This document shows positions 39,116-46,814 of a stretch of 64,000 nt of DNA, piece after piece. The notes below the pieces were generated by a model. The model saw nothing but the letters and a program-made list of their open reading frames with translations. It was not told where the DNA came from and made no database searches. The stretch is from Amycolatopsis regifaucium. Lineage in GTDB: Bacteria > Actinomycetota > Actinomycetes > Mycobacteriales > Pseudonocardiaceae. How positions within the stretch are numbered: the stretch's first letter is position 1; every line of letters begins with the position of its first letter. The translations under genes and the position numbers were made by a program. Location: contig NZ_LQCI01000045.1 of the NCBI RefSeq assembly GCF_001613935.1, positions 69,554-133,553 on the forward strand. Direction: 5' to 3'.

Positions 39116-40315
39116 TTGAAACGCATCGCCGCCGTGCTCACCTCGGTCGCCCTGCTGGCCGGGACGCTGCCGGCCGCCACCCCGGCGGAGGCCGCCGTCG
39201 GGCAGAGCGTCCGCTTCGCGACGTACAACGCTTCGCTCAACCGGGGAGCCGCGGGGCAGCTCGTGACCGACCTGTCGCAGCCCGGCAACGCGCAGGCGAA
39301 CGAAGTCGCCGAGGTGGTCCAGCGCTCCCGGCCGGACGTGCTGCTGATCAACGAGTTCGACTACGTGCCGGAAAACCGCGCCGCGGACCTGTTCCGCGAG
39401 AACTACCTGAAGCGCGGCCAGAAGGGCGCCGCCCCGATCGACTATCCGTACGCCTTCACCGCGCCGTCCAACACCGGTGTCGCGACCGGCTTCGACCTCG
39501 ACCGCGACGGCCGGGTCGGCGGCGGCAACGACGCGCACGGCTTCGGCCTTTTCGAGGGCCAGTACGGCATGCTCGTGCTGTCCAAGTACCCGATCGACAC
39601 CAAGAACGCCCGGACCTTCCAAAAGTTCCTTTGGAAGGACATGCCGGGCGCGCTGCTCCCCGACGACCCGGCCACCCCGGCGCCGAACGACTGGTATTCG
39701 CCGCCGGCACTCGACGTCCTGCGCCTCTCGTCGAAGTCCCATTGGGACCTTCCGATCCGCGTCGGCCGCTCCACCGTGCACTTCCTCACCGCGCACCCGA
39801 CGCCGCCCACCTTCGACGGCCCCGAAGACCGCAACGGCACGCGCAACAACGACGAGATCCGCTTCTGGGCGGATTACGTGACCCCGGGCAAGGGCCGCTA
39901 CATCCACGACGACCGCGGTCACCGCGGCGGGCTGGGCGCGCACGAGAAGTTCGTCATCGCCGGCGACCACAACTCCGACCCGCTCGACGGCGACAGCGTC
40001 CCAGGCGCGATCTCCCGCCTGCTGAACGCCCCTCGCGTCCTCGAGACCCGCCCGGGCAGCGAAGGCGCGGTGCGCGCCGCACAGGACCAGGCAGGCGCCA
40101 ACATCGGCCAGAAGGGCGACCCCTTCTTCGACACCGGCGATTTCAACGACAACGCGCCGGGGAACCTGCGGATCGACTACGTCCTGCCGTCGAAGGGCCT
40201 GTTCCCCTGGCACGCCGAAGTCTTCTGGCCGCTGCCCGACTCACCGCTGGCGCGGCTCAACGACGCGTCGGACCACCACCTGGTCCGCGTCGACGTGTTC
40301 GTGCCACGCTGGTAG
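39116..40315 (+). CDS. Secreted endonuclease/exonuclease/phosphatase-fold protein
   Basis: A 399-residue exported protein. A signal peptide (1-27, ending APAEA-like TPAEA) precedes an EEP (DNase I-like) domain. VRFATYNASLNRG, LLINEFDYV (the metal-binding Glu), HFLTAHPTPPTFDGPEDRN (the His/Thr-rich strand), VIAGDHNSDPLDGDSVPGA (GDxN motif) and RIDYVLPS with ASDHHLV (final catalytic Asp-His) are in order. It may be an extracellular nuclease or phosphodiesterase for phosphate or nucleoside salvage. Start is a TTG with GGGGAG upstream. It resembles the phospholipase C at 27.5-29.6 kb in likely role. Confidence 0.88.
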   Translation: MKRIAAVLTSVALLAGTLPAATPAEAAVGQSVRFATYNASLNRGAAGQLVTDLSQPGNAQANEVAEVVQRSRPDVLLINEFDYVPENRAADLFRENYLKRGQKGAAPIDYPYAFTAPSNTGVATGFDLDRDGRVGGGNDAHGFGLFEGQYGMLVLSKYPIDTKNARTFQKFLWKDMPGALLPDDPATPAPNDWYSPPALDVLRLSSKSHWDLPIRVGRSTVHFLTAHPTPPTFDGPEDRNGTRNNDEIRFWADYVTPGKGRYIHDDRGHRGGLGAHEKFVIAGDHNSDPLDGDSVPGAISRLLNAPRVLETRPGSEGAVRAAQDQAGANIGQKGDPFFDTGDFNDNAPGNLRIDYVLPSKGLFPWHAEVFWPLPDSPLARLNDASDHHLVRVDVFVPRW

Positions 40316-40327
40316 GAAGCCGCCCGA

Positions 40328-40663
40328 TCAACGCCGACTGAGTGCTTCGACCGCCGCTTCGGAGGTCTCTATGACGATCGAGTGGTAGTTCTCGATCCGC
40401 GAAACGATCTCCTCGCGCGGGCCGTTCAGCCAGGCCTCGCTGCCGTAGAACTCGCGTTCCTGCCGCTCGTGCGCTTCCAGCGAGGCGAACGCCCGGATCA
40501 GGTAAGCCTCTTCCTGGCCGTCTTCGGCGACCAGGGAACGACCGCAATCGACGACGCGCAGACCCGCGCTTTCCAGGAGGGGGAGGCAAACCTCGCGCAT
40601 GACGCGGAGGAAATCCTCACTCGTCCCGGGCTTCAGTCGGTATGTCCGGAATTCGAGGATCAC
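40328..40663 (-). CDS. NIPSNAP family protein
   Basis: A 111-residue protein with a single ferredoxin-like alpha/beta-barrel NIPSNAP domain. ILEFRTYRLKPGTSEDFLRV is the diagnostic start of the fold and ERQEREFYGSEAWLNGP the middle helix. Small proteins of this type have no proven enzymatic role. I choose the GTG at 40663, with GGGAGG five bases upstream, over longer frames that overlap the divergent dehydrogenase gene. It converges on the nuclease-like gene, 12 bases apart. Confidence 0.85.
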   Translation of the reverse strand: MILEFRTYRLKPGTSEDFLRVMREVCLPLLESAGLRVVDCGRSLVAEDGQEEAYLIRAFASLEAHERQEREFYGSEAWLNGPREEIVSRIENYHSIVIETSEAAVEALSRR

Positions 40664-40711
40664 GGCGGCCTCCCTGCGCATGGTTACGGAAGCGACCCTA
40701 GCCTGGGCTCC

Positions 40712-41653
40712 ATGAAGATCGCGATTCTCGACGACTACCAGGAAGTGGCACTCGGCTTCGGGGACTGGGACTCCCTCGGCGCCGAGATCGAGGTGTTCAC
40801 GGAGCCGTTCGCGGATCCCGCCGACGTGGTGGCCCGCCTGCGGGACTTCGACGTCGTGGTCGCGATGCGCGAGCGCACCCGCTTCCCGGCCGAAGTGCTC
40901 GACCGGCTCCCCGCGCTCAAGCTCCTGGTGAGCACCGGGCACCGCAACGCCGCGATCGACGTGGCCGCCGCCCGGCGCAACGGCGTGGTCGTCTCCTCCA
41001 CCGGGTACATCGCGGCCCCGGCGGCCGAGCACACCTGGGCGCTGATCCTCGCCGCGGCGCGGAACGTGCCGGTGGAGTCGCGGAACATGCGCGAGGGCGG
41101 CTGGCAGACCACGGTCGGCACGATCCTGCACGGCAAGACCCTCGGGCTGCTCGGCCTCGGCAGGCTCGGCGCGGGCGCGGCCGAGATCGGCAAGGCGTTC
41201 GGTATGGAGACCATCGCCTGGAGCCAGAACCTGACCCAGGAGAAGGCCGATCCCCACGGCGTGACGGCGGTGTCGAAGGACGAACTGTTCGCCCGCTCGG
41301 ACGTGCTGTCGGTCCACCTGGTACTCAGCGACCGCACCCGCGGACTGGTCGGCGCGCCCGAACTCGCCGCGATGAAGCCGACGGCGATGCTCGTCAACAC
41401 CTCGCGCGGTCCGATCGTCGACGAAGCCGCCTTGGTGGACTCCTTGCGCCGCAGGGAGATCGCGGTCGCCGCACTCGATGTCTACGACGTCGAGCCGCTG
41501 CCTTCGGAGCATCCGCTGCGGACGCTGGACAACGTCGTGCTCACCCCGCACATCGGCTACGTCACCCGCGAGGCCTACGAGATCTTCTACCGCGACGCCG
41601 TCGAGGACATCGCGGCCTTCCGGGCGGGTTCACCGCTGCGTGTCATGGAGTGA
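40712..41653 (+). CDS. D-2-hydroxyacid dehydrogenase family protein
   Basis: A 313-residue NAD-dependent dehydrogenase of the D-isomer-specific type. LGLLGLGRLGAGAAEIGKAF is the NAD-binding fold, STGHRNAAIDVAAA the substrate-domain hinge, NTSRGPIVDEAALV the arginine active-site region, and LTPHIGYVTREAYE the catalytic histidine. The substrate cannot be read from the sequence. TAGCCT lies exactly seven bases upstream of the ATG (40699-40704), supporting this start. It overlaps the convergent serine hydrolase gene by 11 bases. Confidence 0.9.
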   Translation: MKIAILDDYQEVALGFGDWDSLGAEIEVFTEPFADPADVVARLRDFDVVVAMRERTRFPAEVLDRLPALKLLVSTGHRNAAIDVAAARRNGVVVSSTGYIAAPAAEHTWALILAAARNVPVESRNMREGGWQTTVGTILHGKTLGLLGLGRLGAGAAEIGKAFGMETIAWSQNLTQEKADPHGVTAVSKDELFARSDVLSVHLVLSDRTRGLVGAPELAAMKPTAMLVNTSRGPIVDEAALVDSLRRREIAVAALDVYDVEPLPSEHPLRTLDNVVLTPHIGYVTREAYEIFYRDAVEDIAAFRAGSPLRVME

Positions 41654-42467
41654 CGTCGCGCAGCTCGGCGAGCACGGCGTCGGTGTAGGGCGGCCACACC
41701 TCGGCCGCCCACGGGCCGAACGCGCGGTCGGTGAGCGCGACACAGGCGGCGCCGGCGTCCGGATCGACCCACAGGAACGTCCCGGACTGTCCGAAGTGGC
41801 CGAAGGTCCGCGGTGAGCTCGACGTGCCGGTCCAATGTGGACTCTTGTGGTCGCGGATCTCGAAACCGAGGCCCCAGTCGTTCGGCTTCTGATGGCCGAA
41901 ACCGGGCAGGACACCGGAAAGTCCGGGGAAGACCACGGAAGTCGCCTCGCGCACCGTCTCGGCGGCGATCAGCGTCGGTGCCTGCAGTTCGGCGGCGAAC
42001 GCGACCAGGTCGTCCACAGTGGACTCCGCACCCGAGGCGGGTGAACCGGTCAGCTTGGTCGCCTTCATGCCCAGCGGCTGGAAAAGTGCCTCCGCCTGGT
42101 AGTCGGCGAAGGGGATGCCGGAATGCTCGGTGAGCGCGTCGGCGAGTTGTTCGAAGCCGGCGTTGGAGTACAGGCGCCGGTTGCCGGGCGCGGCCATCGG
42201 CTTGTGCTCGTTGAAGGCCAGTCCTGAGGTGTGCGCGAGCAGATGCCGGATCGTCGACCCCTTCGGCCCGGCGGGGGTGTCGAGCTCGACGACGCCCTCT
42301 TCGATGGCGATCAGTGCGGCGTAGGCCGTCAGCGGCTTCGTCACCGACGCCAGCTTGTACACCTTCGACGTGTCGCCGTGCGTGCCCAGCACGTCACCGG
42401 CGGCGGTCACCACGGCCGTGGCGGCGTTGTCCACCGGCCACTCTTCGATCCCACGCACGCTGTCCAT
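41643..42467 (-). CDS. Serine hydrolase (class C beta-lactamase/PBP-like)
   Basis: A 274-residue beta-lactamase-fold protein with the SxxK catalytic motif SVTK (about 41-44 of KLASVTKPL), YSNAG (the tyrosine motif) and FGHFGQSGTFLWVDP near the end (the third, HxG-like motif). It lacks a signal peptide, so it is likely an intracellular esterase or peptidase rather than a resistance enzyme. TAGGGT lies exactly seven bases before the ATG (42475-42480, complementary strand), supporting a leaderless transcript and this start rather than one three codons upstream. Confidence 0.87.
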   Translation of the reverse strand: MDSVRGIEEWPVDNAATAVVTAAGDVLGTHGDTSKVYKLASVTKPLTAYAALIAIEEGVVELDTPAGPKGSTIRHLLAHTSGLAFNEHKPMAAPGNRRLYSNAGFEQLADALTEHSGIPFADYQAEALFQPLGMKATKLTGSPASGAESTVDDLVAFAAELQAPTLIAAETVREATSVVFPGLSGVLPGFGHQKPNDWGLGFEIRDHKSPHWTGTSSSPRTFGHFGQSGTFLWVDPDAGAACVALTDRAFGPWAAEVWPPYTDAVLAELRDVTP

Positions 42468-42480
42468 GCCCCACACCCTA

Positions 42481-42515
42481 CGAAGCCCGGGCCGGTCGGG
42501 GCGGCCCGGGCTTCG
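42481..42515 (-). terminator. Perfect 14-bp hairpin ending the dasR-PTS operon
   Basis: CGAAGCCCGGGCCG (42481-42494) and its exact inverse (42502-42515) with a seven-base loop, 12 bases past the ptsH stop. No U-run follows, as is usual in GC-rich actinomycetes. Confidence 0.75.
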
Positions 42516-42527
42516 CGGAATGAGGAA

Positions 42528-42794
42528 TCAGGCGTCGAGGTCGGTCGCCACCAGCTCGGCGATGGCGTCGACGGCCGCCTCGGCCCCCTCGCCCTCGGCA
42601 CTGATGATGACCTCGTCGCCGTAACCGGCGGCGAGCGTCATCAGGTTCAGCACGCTGCCGGCCGCGACCGGGTCACCGCCCGCCTTGGCGATCTTCACCG
42701 CGACGGGCTGCGCCGCGGCCGCCTTGGCGACCGTCGCCGCGGGCCTGGCGTGCAGGCCCACCTTGCTGGCCACGGTGACGCGTTTCTCCGGCAT
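42528..42794 (-). CDS. ptsH: Phosphocarrier protein HPr
   Basis: An 88-residue HPr, the general PTS protein that carries phosphate from enzyme I to sugar-specific EIIA. The phospho-acceptor His15 is in KVGLHARPAA; a regulatory serine lies in GSVLNLMTLAAG. It is the last gene of the dasR-nagE2-ptsH unit, 40 bases after nagE2. Enzyme I (ptsI) is not in the window, so it must be encoded elsewhere. Confidence 0.95.
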   Translation of the reverse strand: MPEKRVTVASKVGLHARPAATVAKAAAAQPVAVKIAKAGGDPVAAGSVLNLMTLAAGYGDEVIISAEGEGAEAAVDAIAELVATDLDA

Positions 42795-42834
42795 GTTCTT
42801 TCCCTTTCGTGCCTTCGGTTCCGCTGAGCTGAAA

Positions 42835-44091
42835 CTACTTGATGGGCTTGGCCGCGGTGGCTTCGAGATCGGCCTCGATCGCGTCGTCCTCGCGGCCCGG
42901 GGTCCGCAGGTTCCACTTCTTGATCACGAACCGGAAGATCACGTAGTAGACGACCGCGTAGGCCAGGCCGATCGGGATGAGCAGCCAGACGTTGCCGCTC
43001 GCCGCCGGGTGGTTGAAGTTGAGCCCGAAGTCGATCGCGCCCGCGGAGAAGCCGAAGCCGAGGTGGATGTCGAGCGCGTTCACCAGTGCCAGCGACGTAC
43101 CGGTCAGGACCGCGTGGATCAGGTACAGCGGCCACGCGACGTACATGAACGAGAACTCGATCGGCTCGGTGATACCGGTCAGGAACGAGGTCAGCGCACC
43201 GGCGATCATCACACCGCCGACGATCTTCTTCTGGCTGGGCTTCGCGGTCTGCCAGATCGCCAGCGCCGCGGCGGGGATGGCGAACATGAAGATCGGGAAG
43301 AAGCCGGTCATGAAGGTGCCGCGGGTCGGGTCGCCCTCGAAGAACTTCGTGAGGTCACCGCCGTCCAAGATGAACCACACCGGCACGTTCAGGAGCTGGT
43401 GCAGACCGACCGGGATCAGCAACCGGTTGAGCACACCGTAGATACCGCCACCGACCACCGGCGCGCCGGTGACCGCCTCACCCGCGGCCTGGATGCCGTC
43501 GTTGACCCAGTGGAAGACCAGGCCGAGCGGCACCGCGAGGATCATCAGCGTCAGTGCGGTGACGATCGGCACGAACCGGCGGCCGCCGAAGAAGGCCAGG
43601 TACGGCGGCAGCTTGATGCGGTAGAACTTCTGCCACAGCAGCGCGGTGACGAGACCGACGATCACACCGGCCAGCACGCTGTAGGGCCACTTGAGCGGGT
43701 TGAGCATCAGGCCCGCGGGCTTCTCGGGGTTCCAGCCCGGCAGTTCGGAGAACGGCGCGAAGACCTGGAGAACGCTGGTGAACACGAAGAAGCCGACCAC
43801 TGCGGCCAGTCCGGTCGCGCCGTCGCTCTTCCGCGCGAAGCCGACGGCGATACCCACCGCGAACAGGAGCGGCAGCCAGCTGAACAGCGAGTTGCCCGCC
43901 GCGCCGAGCACCTCGGCGACCTTGTCCCAGCCGAGGCCGTCCTTGCCGAGCAGGTCCGGCTGACCGAGCCTGTTGAGAAGTGCGGCGGCGGGAAGAGCGG
44001 CGATGGGGAGCATGAGGCTGCGGCCGAAGCGCTGAAGCCCGGCCAGTCCCTTGCCCTTGCTCTTCGCCCCCTCCGCGGTGGTGGAGCTCAT
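42835..44091 (-). CDS. nagE2: N-acetylglucosamine-specific PTS permease, EIIC
   Basis: A 418-residue membrane permease of the glucose/GlcNAc EIIC family with about ten membrane segments. LMLPIAALPAAALLNRLG opens the protein; the substrate-gating motif GITEPIEFSFMYVAWPLYLIH is clear, and HWVNDGIQAAG and GLHQLLNVPVWF are typical of GlcNAc permeases. It contains no EIIB domain, which is encoded separately by the divergent gene at 45111, as in Streptomyces. It takes up and phosphorylates GlcNAc released from chitin. Translation is coupled to dasR by an ATGA overlap. Confidence 0.93.
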   Translation of the reverse strand: MSSTTAEGAKSKGKGLAGLQRFGRSLMLPIAALPAAALLNRLGQPDLLGKDGLGWDKVAEVLGAAGNSLFSWLPLLFAVGIAVGFARKSDGATGLAAVVGFFVFTSVLQVFAPFSELPGWNPEKPAGLMLNPLKWPYSVLAGVIVGLVTALLWQKFYRIKLPPYLAFFGGRRFVPIVTALTLMILAVPLGLVFHWVNDGIQAAGEAVTGAPVVGGGIYGVLNRLLIPVGLHQLLNVPVWFILDGGDLTKFFEGDPTRGTFMTGFFPIFMFAIPAAALAIWQTAKPSQKKIVGGVMIAGALTSFLTGITEPIEFSFMYVAWPLYLIHAVLTGTSLALVNALDIHLGFGFSAGAIDFGLNFNHPAASGNVWLLIPIGLAYAVVYYVIFRFVIKKWNLRTPGREDDAIEADLEATAAKPIK

Positions 44092-44876
44092 CGGGTACCT
44101 CCGTAGTGAGGATGGTGACCGGAATCCGGGGTGTTCCGGTCAAGCTGCATGGTGACCTGGTAGTGATCGCCCCGGTACCAGGAAGTCATGTCTTCGATCG
44201 GTTCCCCGTTGACGCTGGAGACCCGGCGGAAGACAAGGAGCGGACTGCCGGCGCGCATGCCGAGCATGCGGGCCGTTTCGCGGTCCGCGGATTCGGCCCA
44301 GACCGTCTGCCACGCGTGGTCCGGGCGAAGGTCATACGACTGGGCGAGTTGGACGTACAACGATCGAGTGAGATCGAGGTCGAGCAAGCCGGGCATCCGG
44401 CCGGCGTGATACCAGCCGCGTTCGACCGCCAGCGGTACCCCGTCGGCACGGCGAAGCCGGACCAGCCGGTGCGCCGGCGTGCCGGGGGCCAGGCCGAGTG
44501 CGTGTGCCGAAGGGGCGGGCGGGACCTCGGTGGCGGTCTTGACGACCTCCGTGGTCGGCGTCATCCCGCGACGGCGCATGTCCTCGGTGAAGGACATCAG
44601 GTAGAGCTGCAATTCCATCCGCCTCGCGGCGGTGAACGTCCCTTTCCCGCGCACGCGGGACAGGAGCCCTTCTTCGACGAGCTTGCCGATCGCCGACCGG
44701 ACCGTGAGCCTGGACACCTGGTAGGTCTCGGCGAGGTCACGTTCCGAAGGGATCGGTGAGCCAGGGGGTAGCTCACGCTCCACTGTGCGGCGCAGAATCT
44801 CCCGCAGCTGGGCGTGCTTGGGCGTCGGTCCGTTGATCACACGGTCGGACGGCGGCAGCTGCGCCGAAGCGCTCAT
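44088..44876 (-). CDS. dasR: GntR/HutC-family regulator, DasR homologue
   Basis: A 262-residue repressor. The winged helix-turn-helix (about 18-85; PSERDLAETYQVSRLTVRSA and GLLSRVRGKGTF) binds dre sites, and the HutC-type sensing domain (about 95-245) binds GlcN-6-P or related metabolites in known DasR proteins. It lies in the same operon as the GlcNAc permease, and a dre site is 74 bases upstream. The ATG at 44876 (MSAS) is chosen; GAAAGGA lies upstream with a longer than usual spacing, so an earlier GTG is possible. Confidence 0.9.
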   Translation of the reverse strand: MSASAQLPPSDRVINGPTPKHAQLREILRRTVERELPPGSPIPSERDLAETYQVSRLTVRSAIGKLVEEGLLSRVRGKGTFTAARRMELQLYLMSFTEDMRRRGMTPTTEVVKTATEVPPAPSAHALGLAPGTPAHRLVRLRRADGVPLAVERGWYHAGRMPGLLDLDLTRSLYVQLAQSYDLRPDHAWQTVWAESADRETARMLGMRAGSPLLVFRRVSSVNGEPIEDMTSWYRGDHYQVTMQLDRNTPDSGHHPHYGGTR

Positions 44877-44949
44877 GACGGTCACCGTCCTTTCGGGCCG
44901 GTCGATTTGGGTAACCCGTACTCGCGTCTGGTCCGGAAGATTGGTACGT

Positions 44950-44965
44950 TCCGGTCTAGACCAAT
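44950..44965. promoter_or_regulatory. DasR-responsive element (dre)
   Basis: TCCGGTCTAGACCAAT has 11 of 12 bases of the core TGGTCTAGACCA. It lies between the divergent dasR and nagF genes and probably controls both operons. Confidence 0.85.
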
Positions 44966-45110
44966 GATCCGATGGGGCAGGATGCTCCGTCGCACGAGCG
45001 GGTGTCAACCACCGTTACGCGTTCGTGGCCAGGGATCGGGTGCGAGTCGGCGAACGGCGTAGTACAGCTGGTTCGCATGTGGGAAACCGACAGGGAACAG
45101 GGAGACCGCG

Positions 45111-45347
45111 ATGGCGGATGACAGGCCGGAAAAGATCCTCGCCGCGCTCGGCGGCGCCGAGAACGTCATCGAGGTGGAGGGGTGCATCACCCGGCTGCGC
45201 TGTGAGCTCGAAGACATGAGCCTGCTCGACGAGGCGGCGCTGAAGGCGGCCGGCGCGATGGGTGTCGTGCGCATGGGCGCCGGTGTCCAGGTCATCGTGG
45301 GGCCGGAGGCCGACACGATCGCCAGTGACATCGAGGACCTGCTGTGA
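45111..45347 (+). CDS. nagF: PTS EIIB subunit for N-acetylglucosamine
   Basis: A 78-residue stand-alone EIIB domain. The phosphocysteine is Cys25 in EVEGCITRLRCEL, followed by GVVRMGAGVQVIVGPEADTI, typical of glucose/GlcNAc EIIB. It transfers phosphate to the sugar through the EIIC permease NagE2. It is the first gene of the divergent nagF-crr operon and overlaps crr by GTGA. The 234-base gap upstream holds the dre site. Confidence 0.92.
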   Translation: MADDRPEKILAALGGAENVIEVEGCITRLRCELEDMSLLDEAALKAAGAMGVVRMGAGVQVIVGPEADTIASDIEDLL

Positions 45348-45799
45348 GCCTGGAGATCCTGAGCCCGGTCGGCGGGAAGACGACCGCCATGACCGACGTG
45401 CCCGATCCGGTCTTCGCGCAGGCGATGGTCGGCCCCGGCCTCGCGGTCATGCCCGCGGGCGGGCGCCAGGACGCGGTCGCGCCGGTCGACGGGACGATCG
45501 TGACCCTGCACCCGCACGCCTTCGTGGTGGCCACCGAAGACGGCCGCGGCGTGCTGGTCCACCTCGGGATCGACACGGTGAAGCAGAAGGGCGAGGGGTT
45601 CACGCTCCACGTCGTCAAGGGTGAGGCCGTTCGCGCCGGACAGCCGGTCGTCGGCTGGGACCCGGAGGCCGTCGCGGCGGCGGGCTACTCGCCGATCGTG
45701 CCCGTCGTGGCACTGGACGCGAAGGCCGAAGTCCTTTCCGGACTGCTCACCGGCGGCGACGTCGAGGCGGGCGACCTGATCTTCACCTGGGACAGCTGA
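45344..45799 (+). CDS. crr: PTS EIIA component (glucose/GlcNAc-type, Crr)
   Basis: A 151-residue EIIA-Glc-type protein. The phospho-histidine His73 is in VLVHLGIDTVK, with the partner His58 in HPHAF. It carries phosphate from HPr to EIIB and in this genus may also have a regulatory role. It is coupled to nagF by a GTGA overlap and followed by the palindromes at 45805-45868. With NagF, NagE2 and HPr it completes a GlcNAc phosphotransferase chain, lacking only enzyme I. Confidence 0.95.
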   Translation: MSLEILSPVGGKTTAMTDVPDPVFAQAMVGPGLAVMPAGGRQDAVAPVDGTIVTLHPHAFVVATEDGRGVLVHLGIDTVKQKGEGFTLHVVKGEAVRAGQPVVGWDPEAVAAAGYSPIVPVVALDAKAEVLSGLLTGGDVEAGDLIFTWDS

Positions 45800-45804
45800 A
45801 CTCC

Positions 45805-45868
45805 ACACTCGCGAGTGTCATGAGGGGTCCCCATAGGACGGTAGTCGTCCGATGGGGCCCCTCATGAC
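45805..45868. repeat. Adjacent palindromes between crr and the Rieske gene
   Basis: ACACTCGCGAGTGT (45805-45818) is a perfect 14-base palindrome. It is followed by a long stem: 45817-45840 pairs with 45846-45868 apart from one bulged T and one mismatch (ends GTCATGAGGGG and CCCCTCATGAC). Both lie between convergent genes and probably terminate transcription from both sides. Confidence 0.85.
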
Positions 45869-45873
45869 GTTTC

Positions 45874-46314
45874 TCAGGCGGTGACGACCTGACCGTTGGC
45901 GACCCTGACCGCGATCGAGGGCAACGGCTTGTCCGCCGGTCCCTTTTTGACCGCGCCGGTCGCCGCGTCGAAGATCGAGTTGTGGCAAGGACAGTTGAGT
46001 TCCGCGCCCGCCGGGACGACCGCGCAGCCCTGGTGCGTGCAGATCGCGCTGAACGCGGCCGCGGTGCCCTCGGCGGTCCTGGTGACGATGACGTCCTTGC
46101 CGTCGGCGGTCTTGGCGGCCTTCGCCTGGCCGACCTCGAGGTCGGAGAGCGCGGTCAAGGTCTCGCCCGGTGCCGCGACGGGCGGAGCGGCGGCCGAGCC
46201 GGACGACGGGGCTTCGCTTCCGCAGGCCGTGAGGGTGACGGCACCGACGGCCACGCCGGCGACGGCGGCCCCGGTGCTCAGGACGGTGCGGCGGGAATGC
46301 AGTTCGGCAGTCAT
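45874..46314 (-). CDS. Exported Rieske [2Fe-2S] protein (lipoprotein-like)
   Basis: A 146-residue protein with a Tat-type signal (SRRTVLSTGAAVAG) ending at a lipobox-like TACG, so it is probably exported folded and lipid-anchored on the outer face of the membrane. The Rieske cluster ligands are CTHQGC and CPCHNS. It is a small stand-alone Rieske domain; redox partners are not obvious. It diverges from the sigma-factor operon and has its own TGAACC-N16-CGTGTC promoter, from which the mRNA would begin at the ATG itself. Alternative starts at 46320 and 46326 overlap that promoter. Confidence 0.9.
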   Translation of the reverse strand: MTAELHSRRTVLSTGAAVAGVAVGAVTLTACGSEAPSSGSAAAPPVAAPGETLTALSDLEVGQAKAAKTADGKDVIVTRTAEGTAAAFSAICTHQGCAVVPAGAELNCPCHNSIFDAATGAVKKGPADKPLPSIAVRVANGQVVTA

Positions 46315-46321
46315 GCCCATA

Positions 46322-46349
46322 GACACGGTTCAAGCGGCCATCCGGTTCA
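46322..46349 (-). promoter_or_regulatory. ECF-type promoter TGAACC-N16-CGTGTC for the Rieske gene
   Basis: TGAACC (46349-46344 on the complementary strand), 16 bases, then CGTGTC (46327-46322) and seven bases to the ATG at 46314. This matches the published mycobacterial SigL promoter form TGAACC-N16-18-CGTgtr. Confidence 0.7.
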
Positions 46350-46382
46350 ATTTCGGCGACCATCGGGTGCGGAATTGAACCG
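46343..46382. promoter_or_regulatory. Inverted repeat CGGTTCAATT...AATTGAACCG
   Basis: Perfect 10-base arms at 46343-46352 and 46373-46382. Each arm contains the -35 element of one of the two divergent ECF promoters, so the dyad arises from a head-to-head promoter pair. Confidence 0.8.
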
Positions 46383-46403
46383 AGAGCCCCGCTTTTCCGT
46401 GTT
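46376..46403 (+). promoter_or_regulatory. ECF-type promoter TGAACC-N16-CGTGTT for the sigma operon
   Basis: TGAACC (46376-46381), 16 bases, CGTGTT (46398-46403), 43 bases before the ATG at 46446. The same spacing and elements occur on the opposite strand. Confidence 0.7.
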
Positions 46404-46445
46404 CAAGGGCATGGGGGAACCGAACACGCGAAAAGAGATACGGGC

Positions 46446-46814
46446 ATGATCCGGTGGTTGTTGCGGGCGGTGGTGGCGGCGAGCCTGCTCGGTTCGACGT
46501 GGGTGCATTACGTCGTATGGCAGGACTGGGCCGCCGAGACGGACGTGGTCGGGCCACTCTTCCTGGTGAACGTGGTGGCGGGCGTGGTGATCGCGGTCGC
46601 CGTTCTGGTCTGGCATCACTGGCTGCCCGTGCTGGCGGCGATCGGCTTCGGTTTGGCCACGCTGGGTGCGTACGTGCTTTCACTGACGACAGGGTTCTTC
46701 GGCGTCTCAGAGCGCTTCACCACCCAGGCCGAGCTGTGGGGCTTGATCACCGAAGTGGCGTGCGTCGTCTTCGCCCTCCCTTTGCTTTTCCTTCGCGAAG
46801 GCACGGATCGGTGA
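46446..46814 (+). CDS. Small membrane protein preceding the sigma factor
   Basis: A 122-residue protein with four predicted membrane segments (about 5-20, 36-55, 60-80 and 95-115). No family was recognised. It lies in the same operon as the sigma and anti-sigma genes, ending in a GTGA overlap with the sigma gene, and is driven by the TGAACC promoter. It may be a structural or sensory part of the signalling unit, or simply a target gene. Confidence 0.82.
   Translation: MIRWLLRAVVAASLLGSTWVHYVVWQDWAAETDVVGPLFLVNVVAGVVIAVAVLVWHHWLPVLAAIGFGLATLGAYVLSLTTGFFGVSERFTTQAELWGLITEVACVVFALPLLFLREGTDR

Noticed and set aside
41643..42467. Serine hydrolase as an antibiotic-resistance beta-lactamase
   Set aside because: No signal peptide and only generic SxxK and Tyr motifs; actinomycetes carry many such esterase-like proteins.
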